DNA from: Sinonovacula constricta
Lineage: Eukaryota; Mollusca; Bivalvia; Cardiida; Solecurtidae
Direction: 5' to 3'
Length of the DNA: 64,000 nt
Assembly (NCBI GenBank): GCA_007844125.1
Contig: CM017558.1
Coordinates: forward strand, 43,024,769 to 43,088,768
This document shows, in pieces, positions 44,310 through 56,526 of this stretch. The position numbers and the translations under genes are program-made. The first letter of the stretch is position 1; each line of letters opens with the position of its first letter. The notes below the pieces were generated by a model that worked only from the letters and a program-made list of their open reading frames with translations, was not told where the DNA came from and did no database searches.

Positions 44310-45840
44310 GTTTTGATATTTAGACTCTCTTGTAAAGACTTGAAGTTATTATCAATGCATCTTAAAATAAGATTCAAATCGTGTTTACCATCAGTAATAT
44401 TCAGGTGCTTTTCCTCCGCACTAACATTTTTGCCTCAGCCATAGTATCTTGTGCTATCTGTCAACAACCTAAAATGTAATCTAAAATTTTATACACAATG
44501 GCAACGAAATACAATTATCAATGTTCACCACAATTCAAATATATACAAATTTGTGAACAATGATGGTTTGCAGGTTATGGATAAACATTAAAAAACCTGA
44601 AAAATAAAGAAAAACTATTAAGTTTCTATATCAACGGTTTGAAATATAGAAATCACCAAACCCAAGCACCGCTGTGAGCCATACTGGAATTTCCCAGCGC
44701 TAAAAATAGAACCTTGTGTAGCTAGCTACCTGTCAATTATCTAATACACAGCACAACTTATGCACTCTCTCTATTATCTGCTGTTCACTACTGACCTAAA
44801 TCACCCAACACACTGTAACTAGCTACTTTAAACTGTGTCCACTTACTACACTACACTTTACCTGGCCTTATCAATGGGCAATTAATTTGGGGCTCAATAT
44901 GATTCAACACATTACACATGAAAACAGTGCTAATGATGTATAAAAAGGATGATAAAATTGATCGAAGCAATATACAAAAATCTCTCACTCATTCAAGAAG
45001 AGGAAGTATATAGAGAAAGCTGAAATAGAGCAACTGTATTAATATGTCAAGACTTAGATGAGATAGAGAAAAAGAAGAATTAACAGACATAGAAATAAAA
45101 TACTATAGATAAATTCAAGCCCACAACTTACAAGTAAATTGCAAACAATTTTTTTATCTCCCTAAAGTTGGTTTGTTGATAATGTTTTTTAAAAAGAATT
45201 TACGTTAAAAAAAATGTAGTATCAAGCTACATATTAATGAATAACACACATAAATGCTCATATGAAATACTCCTGTGCAAAGTTTAAAGAAATAACTTTA
45301 TCTCTGAAAATCAGGTTTAACTGGCTTAGAATTGTAAAAAATGATATCGTCTTGAGAATATTTATCACGGAATGACTATGAAGAATTTATGAGAACATAA
45401 AATATCACATGTTTAACTCAATAATTGTAGAAAATATCATGGAATCAGGAAAAAGTAAAAAATGTAACAAATGATATCTACATAACAATTTTCTACTTAC
45501 AAATTTTAAACACTATAACACAAACACAAATGTCCACGAATGAGTCCAAATCCGAAACTCCAATGCCGACAACGAAAGCACATGTAAGGCACTTTGCGTC
45601 ACTCCATCACGGAAGAATACACTTAAAAATGTTGGCCAATGACTATTAACACAGAAAAATATTATCAAGTACAGATAATGTCAACGCGCGTAATGTGTGC
45701 ATATGAAGAAAAAAAAAGGTTGCTAGCTAGCTCTCGGAATCCGGCAAACTCACTCGTCCTCGGGGTGGAAACCTCTGGTTCGTCGAGTTGCTCAGGATCT
45801 GCTGAATACCTGTCTATACCGTAGTTTCAATCCCCCTTTC
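44310..45840 (-). other. Leader of minus-strand Gypsy element
   Basis: 1.5 kb between gag start and primer-binding site, with no coding frame of note. It is AT-rich and unusually long for a Gypsy leader, so it may contain unrecognised insertions. Confidence 0.4.
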
Positions 45841-45858
45841 CCGGTCAGGGAGCCATTT
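45841..45858 (-). promoter_or_regulatory. Primer-binding site, tRNA-Glu-like
   Basis: On the minus strand GGTTACAAATGGCTCCC is followed by TGACCGGGAA. TGGCTCCCTGACCGGGAA resembles the complement of a tRNA-Glu 3' end (one mismatch), just inside an LTR ending TTACA. It fixes the 5' border of the element's internal region. Confidence 0.55.
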
Positions 45859-45865
45859 GTAACCA

Positions 45866-46185
45866 GGGAGTTAATACCTCATGACGTCGTTTTTAGTTTC
45901 TTTATTTATTTGTAATTCATGAACGGAAATGTAATGTAATGTAATATAACCATATTAATTTGTTTTCAGTTAAATAATAATTGGTTATAATTGGTTAATT
46001 AAAGACATTGGGCCGAAGGTTAACTTAAAGAAGGACTAAGGATGACAGAACTAATAATCAAAACAAGGAAATATACTATGATGCAAGGGAAGCTAGTAAA
46101 ATAGTAATAAAGAGGCACAATCCAGGACAGTGATCGATATACACGTCAAAATATAGGCGGGAAACGTGAGTTGTGAACTTAAAAT
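45866..46185 (-). repeat. LTR of minus-strand Gypsy element
   Basis: The part next to the primer-binding site ends GGTTACA and contains AATAAATAAAG. The stretch TAATTGGTT to GGCGGGAAACGTGAGTTGTG is shared, in the same orientation, with 48480-48745. Similarity stops after GTGAGTTGTG in both, which probably marks the LTR start. Confidence 0.55.
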
Positions 46186-46280
46186 AGAAACTTCTGTTAT
46201 AAGACTAAATAGGTTTCCGCAACTAAGTACCTAACAAGGACCCATATTTGAACAGTATGATGATGATGATGATGTTTGAA

Positions 46281-46350
46281 TAGGTAAATAAGAAAAATTA
46301 CTATCAAAACTCCAACAGATATTTAAATTTTATCCACCAGTAGACAAAGG
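46281..46350 (-). repeat. Solo 3' end of core-repeat element (family 1)
   Basis: AATAGGTAAATAAGAAAAAT then ATCTAAATTTTATC-like and CCAGTAGACAAAGGCAAAC, reverse complement of the constant 3' end. About 70 bp only. Confidence 0.6.
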
Positions 46351-47725
46351 CAAACAAAACAATGATCTTTGCCAAGTTATAATGAAGTTGTATTAAATCA
46401 GTTAGCGATTTATTAGTCAGAGCGTAAAATCCGCACATTTTGACATAAATTATACTTGGATAGTAATGACGCGCGTACCGACCAGGGTGAAATAATCGAC
46501 ATTTCACAACGATGATATATTGATTAAAAAGCCGAAAACTAAGATAGGTTTTTACGTTCATCCGATAAGTACGACCCGCGTTAGGGCAGATAAAAGTTAA
46601 GTAAAGCGAAATTAACTTGTCAGAATTGTAAATAGTAGATCTACGGAAATAAGAAAAGTACGGAAATAAGAAAAGTAAGATATTATTTAGTAGAGATTGG
46701 ATCCAGAAATGACGTTGTAAATAGAGAGCGCGCTCGAGATTTTAAATGTGTAAAATATTAGTTTAATTGTATATCTAATGTCAGGCATTGACGATTGCAA
46801 ATAATTCACTCCAATGGAGGAGTTATATATATATATTTTTTTAGGAAAATCAAAATGAATACGAAGGCTATAAAATTCCGAATACAATACATTTGTACAC
46901 ATGATGTTTGTTTCTCTCTCATTGATATGTTTGATTCTTAATGGATAACGCACACTATACATAAAACACACACACAGAGCAAAATAAATATACACAATAC
47001 TGCTGATGGTATAGAAGCAATTAACAATTAATGAATTGGGGTTAATGAAAAAAATAATTTGTATAAGACACTAAAACCCAAAACATATGTAAAGCATTTT
47101 GTATAGGCCTAAAATGAGAATAGTGCACAAAACCACTATTGATTCCAAACCTTACAGTTAGAAGGGCAGGCATGTATGGAGGCGACCTCACTGAACGAAC
47201 AAATAAAAAAAGCAACAACATCAAAGCGGCAAACAACAACAACTTCAAAGGGAAGCACGACAGACCGACGAATAGACACACCGACACACAAAAGTATATA
47301 AGGAGGCGATATCATTTCAACAGAATCCACACATCAACAGAATAAACACACAACAAACAAACGCCGCAGGGTACAACATACGAAGGTTACATGCCAGTTA
47401 CATGTCAAAGTGATAACATTTTTGGAGGTGAATGATGAAACTTCTTAACAACAAACAAACAATAAACTACTACAACAGGAAAGTTACCAGAAATACAATA
47501 AACACTTATGGAATCCAGTAAAACCATATCTACGCAATAAATAAATTATCCATCCACCTTTTGCCGGTCAGCAAACAACGACAGCGTACAGCCAACGATC
47601 AACAGACGAAGGTACGACACTTCGCAGACAGACGTCACAAATAAACACAATCAACTGCCAACCGCCTTCACGCCGACATCCAACAGATACACTAACAACC
47701 AAGTGTGCGCAAACATATACAATTT
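46351..47725 (+). repeat. LTR-like dispersed repeat, longest copy (R2)
   Basis: The 5' part matches R4 (16.93-17.11 kb) and 54.25-54.5 kb; the 3' part matches R1 (21.9-22.85 kb) and 54.56-55.06 kb. It joins blocks that appear separately elsewhere, so it gives the full order of the repeat (about 1.35 kb). It is probably the 3' untranslated plus LTR region of the plus-strand Gypsy family. Frames such as 47139-47345 are not conserved between copies and are not genes. Confidence 0.6.
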
Positions 47726-48364
47726 AAAGTGTTACTTTTCCGTGTTAAATAGTAGTACTTTACTTTTAAATTGCAAGTGATCTCAATGTTACATCAAGCC
47801 GATCTTCCAGAGCGAGGGAATTGGGACGCCTTTCTCCTCATTGCTGACAACCGGCACAAGCGGCGACACTTTTATTAACGCCGACAGCCGCGAAAAATGT
47901 TTGAAAATGGAGCACAATATGGACATTCGCAATCTAAATGTAGTGTTTTTATTATCTACACTAAATGGATTTTTTTAACCAATCGGACATTTTAATTTAA
48001 AATTAGAATTGTGTTATAGACATACGTAAACTAGGTTTTGGACAATTAAAAAAATATTTTAATGGACAGTTATCGATTGTAAATTGTATTAAAACGTTTT
48101 ATACACACATATATTACATTGTATTCATACATATTGATATTATGTGGAAATGTTATGTTTCAATTTAGTTTAGTTTTTCTTTGCATTTTTATATGCTTTA
48201 AAGATTTTTATGTACAATTCACTGTTTCTGATATATTAGTAATATCAATTAGCTTTCGAGTATATTAGTAATATGTTATGAGTTTGTCTTTTTTAATTTG
48301 GTTTGATTTTGCATTTATTATATGTTACATTTAATTTATGTATGTTTTGAGGCATTTCGGTTTT

Positions 48365-48366
<2 letters not shown>
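47726..48366. other. No gene recognised
   Basis: AT-rich DNA between repeats. Confidence 0.35.

Positions 48367-48460
<94 letters not shown>
48367..48460. repeat. (TA)n microsatellite
   Basis: A TA run of about 90 bp replaces the terminal part of the adjacent LTR copy. Confidence 0.9.
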
Positions 48461-48462
<2 letters not shown>

Positions 48463-48474
48463 TTTGCAAGTAAA

Positions 48475-48745
48475 TTGTTATGTAATATTACTATATTAAT
48501 TAGCTTTCAATTAAATAATAATTGGTTAAATAATTGGTAATAATCGGTTAGTTCAAGACATCGTGCCGTTTAATTAAACTAAGTGCAAGTTAAGATAAAG
48601 CAGGACAATCAATGACATGAATAATAACATAAATGGTACAATATACATTTTGTATAACGGGGAACTAGTAAAATAGCAATAAAGAGGCATGATTCAGGAC
48701 CGTGATTGATCACACGTCAAAATATAGGCGGGAAACGTGAGTTGT
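48475..48745 (-). repeat. Partial LTR of the minus-strand Gypsy family
   Basis: Collinear with 45.94-46.18 kb (AAATAATAATTGGTTA, GGGGAACTAGTAAAATAG, AATAAAGAGGCA, CACGTCAAAATATAGGCGGG). The end next to the primer-binding site is missing. No internal region of this family is attached. Confidence 0.55.
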
Positions 48746-48854
48746 GCATTGTATGAATGACACGATCGTCAATATTGTATGCGACCCAAGTTCGAATGAG
48801 TAATTAGTTTTAGACTATATATGTTAGGAGTGCAGAATGGAGAGGGGCAATCGA

Positions 48855-48960
48855 AATAGGCTAGGGATAAGATTAGATTAGATTAGATTAGATTTTATTT
48901 ATGACTTGTACATACATTGTACCTCGTCGCAACATAAACACAAAAATATAGTACAATAAG
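48855..48960 (-). mobile_element. 3' end of a CR1/L2-like LINE
   Basis: Minus strand: GCGACGAGGTACAATGTATG, TACAAGTCATAAATAAAATC and (TCTAA)n. It is similar to the 3' end at 21.0-21.05 kb. Only the tail is identifiable; anything further 5' is not recognised. Confidence 0.55.
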
Positions 48961-50130
48961 TTATAGCATAAGTAGATATCCAAATCACAAAACATTTTCT
49001 TCTACTGTACTATGTAATATAAAAATGTGGTTCCAGGTTTCTTTCTAGACATTATTGTAATATATATTTTAACACTTTACAAATCTTGAAATTAATAAGT
49101 CAAATATTTTAATAGTAGATCAAAAGACAAGAGCCAACAGAAACTACACCGTCAACAATCTTTTACAAACATTTTAAGTTGATAGCTGAATATTTTTTAA
49201 AATGTCACGTATGTAAAACTGTAATTGATAATAATAATTACAACGGCGCATTTTCTGACGACAGTCCTCTCTGTTGATAAACTAGTACATTCGGAACTAG
49301 AAGCATATACATACATAAGCGGAACAACTAACAGTTTCGATAAAGTACATTTCGTCTTATTGTAAAGGCGTGTTTGAGAAATTTTCCCAGTTTAATCAGT
49401 TAATTTCGATAAGGGAGAGTGGATTTGGACGCGTTACAGAGAGGTATTCACGCCTCACTATTGTTAAATTGTAAAATGTAACTTTCATTATTAAAATTGT
49501 AATCATAGGATGATGCTGCCTTCTACTATGGAGCCCCGTTACGCCACACTTTTAAAGCTCTGCCTTTTCCTTTTAAGTGCACAAGCTAGAATAAGCAATA
49601 AGCTTTACTTTTTTCTTAATTCTCACCACTCTTTCCCTTTCTTCCTAACTTAATAATTTAGGTCAAGGGCTAGGCCACTCCCCAGGCATAAAATATAAAC
49701 CTGTCAGATTATCCTACTGTGTGGACAGGCACATCCTATAATAAATATGACCTATATGAAAAGTCTATAGGAGAAACCTGTAGGAGGAACATACTGTCTA
49801 GACCGGGCTTTATAGTGTCGTCCATTTTCTTTAAGCAGAAATAGGGACTGCCACGTATGGCATCGTTTTGTTTCAATCTGCTAGATAAAGAAGAAAAACA
49901 TGTACAGTTGTACATTTTATTTTTGTAAATTAATTTTCATTGCATGAATTGTGCTTAATTTGATTACAAATTCGTTATCTGGTAAAATGAAAGTCTACAA
50001 AAATCAAAACCAATTGTTGAAGTTTTTTATTTTGCAGCAACAACCAAAATACTTACGAGTTTTCGATAATGTACAGTAAGCAGAAAACATGAATAAAAAG
50101 CTATATTTAGGGAAATACCTCATTTACATT
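48961..50130. other. No gene recognised
   Basis: AT-rich DNA up to the first gag-like codons of the plus-strand Gypsy element. Confidence 0.4.
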
Positions 50131-50642
50131 TCTCTTTTTCGTCTTTAGGAAACACGCGCAAAAGACCGAACGAAAATTTTCAGTTTTTTTGTTGAAAGAT
50201 TAGTAGCACTATTGGACGAAATCTATGCAGGGTTTAGTAACAACATCGAACTTGTAGAAAATCAACTCGTAGGATTTTTCATTTAAGGTCTAGGAAATCC
50301 CGAAATCAGATTATAATTATTAAGAGAAAATCCGAAGAAATTTCAGACTGCTGTAAACAGCGCAATAGAGGAACAAGTCGTACAGATCAAAATTGAAAGA
50401 ACACAGGTTAACTATCACAATCATGAGTCAGGTTTATTTAGAATCAAGCCGACATACTCTGTCAGGGAACAATATTTTGTACCAATGGAAGTAGATCATG
50501 CAATGAGAGTAAAATTGGGTAAATTTGGCAAGTATGCAGACAATTAAAATATCAAAGTCGCAATCAACCGCGCCGCAACGATCATGTGTATTACCGTCAA
50601 GACAACCAAACTAATGACAGGACATATAATTCTACCGTAATA

Positions 50643-50684
50643 TGTTTCAAATGTGGACAAACCGGCCATATGAAACGCGAGTGT
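50643..50684 (+). pseudogene. Gag nucleocapsid zinc knuckle
   Basis: CFKCGQTGHMKREC is a perfect CX2CX4HX4C knuckle, the RNA-binding motif of Gag. The flanking gag frame is broken on both sides; helix-like residues (FVERLVALLDEI, AIEEQVVQIKIER) are readable upstream at 50190-50400. Confidence 0.75.
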
Positions 50685-51602
50685 CACCACATAGAGCGCA
50701 GAGACAATAAATCATATGGCAATTCGCGCTGAGAAAACAAATCGTACATGCGAAAAAACAGTTCTTACCCTTAGAAGGTCAAGGAAGGAACAGCTAAGGT
50801 TAACTCAACATACGCTAGATATAAAGAAACACCTAGTTTCTTGTTTGTTAAGATTCGGAAATAAAACTGTTAGAGCTTAATAAGCTATAAAGTATTGAAG
50901 AATTTAAAACAACAGCAATGCTTGTCACCTTGTAACGTCAATCTACATACCGCATCTAACTAGAAACAAATATTAACTTTAAAATCAACAAATTAGTCAT
51001 ATGTCACGAATTCAATGTTGTCACAAAATTAAATAGATCACTTATTTCAGGTCTAAATGTCCTATTTAAAACGATTGTAGAATATATTTTGATTTAATGT
51101 GCATTTATATCAAATTAAATTATATACCACTTGAAGATGACAAAATCATTACGTCAATCGTTAGATTAAAAGACACACATATCCTCAAATCAAGATCTGT
51201 AAATTATTAAGTTGGAAAAATAAAAGGAAACCCACACTAAGCAAATAACGAAGAGTTCTATATATCGACCGTAGACAGAGGTCATTTGTTTGAAGAACCA
51301 AGTTTAGAATTACAATCAGCACTTATGAAGTTAGAGTCAGATGGATTAGTACCAATCATGTCAACAAACAACTACCACAATGGTTCAAATTACGCCGCGG
51401 GTGCGTTCTAGCAAGCATGCATGATTATTCGATCGAAACAAACAATATCGACAGAACTTCACGTAAGCAATAAGCAAACAATAAACTTAATTTAGATGAG
51501 ATTGTCACACCGAAAGAGTACTATAATGAAGTGAAATTTAATTTACAAAAAACAATCTGTTTTTTTTTTCAAAACAACCAAATGATATAGGTTTAGTCCC
51601 AA

Positions 51603-52330
51603 ATGTTGAAGTGCAAATCCCCACAGGCGACGACTAACCTCGTGCTAACAGATACCTTCGATTATCGTTCTCAGAAAGACCACATATGGACGAAAAGATT
51701 AAGGTATTATGAAAGGCTGATGTTATCAAAATGGCCGATCCCTGCATTCAGCACCTGCTCTATTGATAAAAAAAAACGTGACGGATCTAGACGTTTGGTT
51801 ATTGATTTCCATCAAATAAATAAATCAGTCCTTACTAACCCAAGATCACTCCCACGCATTGATAAAGTATAAAGTTACAGTACACTTGATTTGACACAAA
51901 TTTACCATCATCTCAAAATTGCAGAAAACGGTCAATTTAAAACCTCTTGTAGCACCCACAATAATACATACGTTTACAAACGCTTACCAATGGGTCTTAA
52001 TTTGAGTTCGTTCATATTTTTAAAACCAACGTCAAGGATTATGAAAGGATTAGATGTGTATTCGTCTTTCTTGATGATTTGTTAATTATCTCAGAAACAA
52101 AAGAATAACATTTAGAACGTTTGCAAATCGTTTTAATAGACTAAAGGAAAATAACCTCAAACTGAAACTAAAGAAATGCATTTTTTTCATAGACAGTGTT
52201 CAATATTTAGGCAAAACTGTTTCAGCAGCAGGAATCAAATTTGTTGAGAGTAAAGTAGAAGCTTTGAGACAAATTTCAAAGTCAATGTCAAATAAGTAAG
52301 GTCATTTTTAGGACAGGCGGCATACTATCG
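51603..52330 (+). pseudogene. Gypsy reverse transcriptase remnants
   Basis: Three frames follow one another: RDGSRRLVIDFHQINK (51775-51822), STLDLTQIYHHLKIAENGQF with KRLPMGLNLSS (51880-52010) and VQYLGKTVSAAGIKFV then VRSFLGQAAYYRKFVKDF (52195-52355). The catalytic FLDDLL is readable near 52065-52082 in another frame. Palm, connection and fold are typical of Ty3/Gypsy RT. Stops and shifts make it non-functional. Confidence 0.8.
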
Positions 52331-52479
52331 AAAATTCGTTAAAGATTTCTCCGGTATAGTCTTCCCACTAACCAATCTAACGAAAAAACATAATAATTTA
52401 ACTGGACCCCAAAATGGCATCCCGTTTCAAAACAATTCTAGCAAAATTAGCAATTTAGCAACAATTATTAAAGAAGCAA

Positions 52480-52600
52480 TAGCTTTAGACCAAGCCGTTC
52501 AGAAATTCTGTTGCGTCCTTTACGGATCAAAATTTACAGTAAGAATAGATCAAAAGCCATTAACTCATTTACTGATGAATCCGACCCCGACATATTAATT
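52480..52600 (+). pseudogene. Gypsy RNase H fragment
   Basis: KFCCVLYGSKFTVRIDQKPL followed by THLLM matches the RNase H end of Gypsy pol (YG..F.v.TDH.pL..L). The usual Asp-His reads Asp-Gln here. A stop follows within 10 codons. Confidence 0.7.
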
Positions 52601-52815
52601 GCGCCAATAAACAATACTGATTTCCACATATCACAATAAGCCCGCGCCCCGAACCGTGTAAATGACGAAGATCGTGAATACGGTAAGATAGAAACGCATG
52701 CGCAATTATTGCATGAAAAGCGAGCAGTTTTCTGACCCTTTGATTAACAAATTGCTGGCACGCGTATGACAAAACAGACTTACTGACGCGAAAACACGAA
52801 AATGTATCTTTAAAG

Positions 52816-53548
52816 ATGATATCCTACATTATGTGTCCAGCCCAGACAATGATCACAGGTTACGTCCCATTAAAAATTAGAGACTCAGTTATCAGGGCTT
52901 ATCATGAGACATTTCACACAGGAGTACAAAAAGCCCATGATACTATAGCTAGAAAATATTACTGGCCCAAATTACTTAAGTTAACACAGTTATATATCAT
53001 TGCGTCAAATGTCAATCAGTTAATTTAAGGCAAATTAGAGCGCCAATGGAAAAAATAACAATACCGAACATTCCAGGAACAATGTGGAGTTCAGATATCA
53101 CAAGTCAATTACTTCCAACATATAGAGAAAATTCATATATTTTGACATTTACATGCCTTATTAGTAATTATCCTGAGGAACTAGCCATTAAAGACGCAAC
53201 CAGCGAAAGCGTAATAGCAGCATTTTATGAGCTTATATTTTTAGGTGGGGGTCACCTATACAAATCACTACAGATAACGGGTCTTGCTACACGCCTAACA
53301 TGTTTGAGGAAACTATGTTAGCTTTGAATATACACCACTTTAAACCTTCTCAATACCACCCTTCTAGTAATGGAAGATCTGAGAGGCTAAATTCTACTTT
53401 AAAATCCACTATCACTAAACTTATTGAGTGCAATGGAACGAATTGGGATTTAGTTTTAAAGCAAGCAGTATCCGCGATAAGATTTCATAGCAACGGTAGT
53501 TCAAAAATGAATCCATACTTTATAACGCACGAGAATACTCCCAATTGA
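52816..53548 (+). pseudogene. Gypsy integrase remnants
   Basis: The zinc-binding part YHETFHTGVQKAHDTIARKY and YYWPKLLKL (52890-52990) keeps its HH pair but reads SNVN instead of CxxC. The core follows with MWSSDITSQLLPTYRE (first catalytic Asp) and, after frameshifts near 53260, MFEETMLALNIHHFKPSQYH, PSSNGRSERLN (catalytic Glu) and NWDLVLKQAVSAIRFHSN. The second Asp (TDNG) is readable only in a third frame near 53275. Confidence 0.75.
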
Positions 53549-54239
53549 CAACCTTTTAGGACAACAATTGCAATATCTCGGTGAAAGTTACCATCAAGTT
53601 ATGTTATCTAAAACATCAAATATACCAACAAGCTTTTTTAAATATTCGTAGGGCTCAACAACAAAAATACTGACAGGGCAGCAAACTAGTCAAAAATTAA
53701 TGATCCCATTTACCTTAAAAACGTAACCAGAAAAAGTAAAATCCAAAATTACTGACTACCATATTTCTTCATAATTGACAAAATCTCAAACAAACACTTC
53801 ACAGTGAAGAACCAATTAGATAATTCAATACTTACCACTCACATTGTCCATTTACGCCTTGCAAATATTGAGAGCTGGGATATATCGAAAAATGCAGAAC
53901 AGAAGCAAGACCAACTAGGAAATGAAGATTTGTAGTACAGGACAACCCAACAAGTCATGACAGTTCGACAGACGAACCTATATCATCTAGAATGATACCG
54001 AAGATGATATACCATTAGTTGAGCTAAACGATAGGTTAATGAATGCTCAGTTCCAATCAGGACAAGCACAAGTAGACATCACGTCACAAAATGAATACAC
54101 ACATCAATCAGAAAGCGCCACAATAGGGTCCCCGCAACTACTGACAGATAGTGAAGAAAACAGTTGGGATGACAAGGTCAATTGCACTGCCCCGGAGACA
54201 TTAACAATGTCAAGAACATAATTGCACAGATCGGGACGT

Positions 54240-55060
54240 AATATTCACAAAACAATGGCCTTTGCCAAATGTTAAACAAAGTTATATGTTTGTCAGTAAG
54301 CGATTTGTAAGTCAGACCGTACATCTGCATATTTTGACATAAATTACCGACCAAGTTGAAATAATCGACATTTCAAAGCAATGATGTACTGATTAAAAAG
54401 CCGAAAATTGAGTTTTTTTACGATCATCCGATAAGTATGGTGCGATCAAAAGAGATCCATTACAGTTATGTAAAGCTAACTTATTTTGTCAGAATTGTAA
54501 ATAGTAGATCTACAGAAATAAATAACATAATATATTAGGAAGTAGAAATAGATTCATTAATGAAGTTGTAAAAAGTGCTTGAACGATAGATTTTAAATGT
54601 ATAAAATATAAGTTTAAATATATATTAAATGTCATACAGTTATGGTTGCAAATTATTTATTCCAATGTAGGACGTGTATAAATTTTTACAATTGGGGAAA
54701 ATCAATATCAATGCGAAGTCTATTAAATTGCGAATACATGACATTTGTACATATGATGTTTGTTTCTCTCATTGATATGTTTGATTTATTCGTGGAAAAA
54801 GCACACTGTGCATAAACTACACACAAAAATAGCAAAATGAGTAGACACATTATTGCTGATGGTATACAAGCAATTAACAAATAATTAATTGGGTTTAATG
54901 GAAAAATAATTTGTATAAGACACTATAATCCAAAACATATGTAAAGCACTTTATATTAGCCAAAAATGAGAATAATACACAAAATCACTATTCATTCCAA
55001 GCCTTACAATTAGACGGGCCGGTACAAGACAGCGTCAACCGATCAGATTTACGTAACGCA
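54240..55060 (+). repeat. LTR-like dispersed repeat (R3) after Gypsy pol
   Basis: Collinear with R2 but with gaps. Its position directly behind the last pol-like frame identifies the repeat as 3' untranslated/LTR sequence of this family. The matching upstream LTR is not next to gag; R2, 2.4 kb further upstream, is a candidate if the intervening DNA is an insertion. Confidence 0.6.
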
Positions 55061-55524
55061 GTTCAACATTCAAGTGATCTTAAGGTAAAACTACGACTCA
55101 CTGTACGAAGAAATTGAATCACGGCCTACAAAGCCATTCATTGCGTCTGCGTTTTCCATTAAAGCTTATTTGATGCAACACAAAGTTAAAAAATAAAATG
55201 CTTCCAAAATTAAATATATCTGACAAAAAGGCATACAGTTTAAAAACAAAAAACAAACACTTAGATGCATGGACTGCTATTCTATACGAAGTCGGTACTT
55301 CGCTCAGAAAACCACGTGACAAAATATTATTTAGAACAGTCTGTATTCAATATAACATTGTAGTCCACAATAAAAAGAGCAGGAATCTTACTGCGGCGCG
55401 TTGCGGCATCGAATGTGACTTTGAGTGAAGAAAATGGTCTAGTCTATTAAAACGAACGAATATGCGTTTGCGATATCCATCATCTCGAATGGTGATAAAT
55501 ATTATTAATTAACAGTTTTTCTTA
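55061..55524. other. No gene recognised
   Basis: A frame at 55198-55428 has no recognised domain. Confidence 0.4.
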
Positions 55525-56165
55525 GAATAGGTAAATAAAAAAAGGTCCTATAAATTTTTTCACAATTATCTAAGTTTTATCTACCTGTAGACAAAGGCAA
55601 ACAAGGTAAATGTAAATGTGACAAAAAACACAGACAAGACATAACACACAAAAAGAAAAAACATCAGTTACCGCATTGGAACGGTCAGTCGGCAAATGGG
55701 CCGACTGGGGTGCTTAAACCTGGTTTGTTGTGCGCTCCAACCTCGCACTTCCTGAAGGTTTTTCTATCAAACAAACAGTTTGACTTCCGTCAAAGTGAAA
55801 CAACTAACAGTAAGCACCTGCATTGGGAGTTAAAACAGATACACTGAAGTTATTTACATACATCAACATATGTACAGTAGATAAAGGCCTTGACAACATC
55901 AAATTTCCAAATGAGCAAGTGGCTTGAAATAAAACAGCCCAAGCGATGGAAGTATAAGAATAATTTAATGACGTCATACAATGTCATGACGTCATATGGC
56001 AAAAGTGTCAAAAATATAATGTAAAAAATACAAGAGAAATCATCGAATTTTAGAAAACAACCCAAACCAACAAAAACAATTGTAGTATTGTTAGGAGTTA
56101 ATACGTAAAAGGCATTAAAATAACATATAAAAGCCGAAGATTTATCGGGAGTTGGCATATTTTAA
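55525..56165 (-). mobile_element. Core-repeat element (family 1), longest copy
   Basis: About 640 bp. Minus strand: begins ATGCCAACTCCCGATAAATC, contains TATGACGTCATGACATTGTA (a near palindrome), TTTATCTACTGTACATATGT, CCAATGCAGGTGCTTACTG and the core, and ends TTATTTACCTATTC. A 102-residue open frame runs from the first ATG, but other copies have stops there, so coding is unlikely. Confidence 0.75.
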
Positions 56166-56526
56166 AATAAAACTACACAAAATCCCGTTTTTGTACCACC
56201 CATATAGGGCACGACTTGAGAGATGAAGAGACAGAAATCCAACAGTGACTGTACAATTATGGCTTTAAGTCACGGTTTTCATATAGTCTCAACGACCACT
56301 CGGGTCAATGTGTAATTTAAAAGCTATGCAAGTTCTTGACTGTAAAAGGGTCAATTGTAAGCAATGCAGTACAACGAAGGATTCACGGGTTGTAACCGTC
56401 TGCAATACATTTTCTGATAAGTTTTGTAAAGTGGTCAGAAATGTTATTGAGACTCTTGATTTTCTTTAACTTGTATAAAAACATTTCTATAAAATGCAGG
56501 ATGGCTTATGCCTTTCTGCATAAGTG

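Larger units (their letters stand above)
39850..45870 (-). mobile_element. Gypsy-type LTR element, minus strand, RT region lost
   Basis: Order on the minus strand: primer-binding site (near 45859), a 1.5-kb leader, gag (44302-43601), protease (43347-42826), then a Penelope-like fragment (about 42705-41385) in place of RT-RNase H, then a linker and integrase (41133-40438) and a broken C-terminal region to about 39850. The downstream LTR is not seen. The related LTR sequence is 45.87-46.18 kb. The gag type and the gag-PR-IN order support Gypsy/Ty3. Confidence 0.75.
50140..54240 (+). mobile_element. Gypsy-type LTR element, plus strand, many stops
   Basis: Gag remnants with a CCHC knuckle (50643-50684) are followed by RT (about 51770-52330), RNase H (52490-52600) and integrase (52816-53550), then a weakly coding tail to 54221. 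The Gypsy order RT-RH-IN is kept. Frames are interrupted repeatedly, so there is no active protein. R3 follows. The element is the family of the deleted copy at 15.8 kb. Confidence 0.75.

Noticed and set aside
55850..56158. 102-residue hydrophobic frame in the core-repeat element
   Set aside because: The copy at 17.5 kb stops after about 15 codons and other copies lack the region, so the frame is not conserved.
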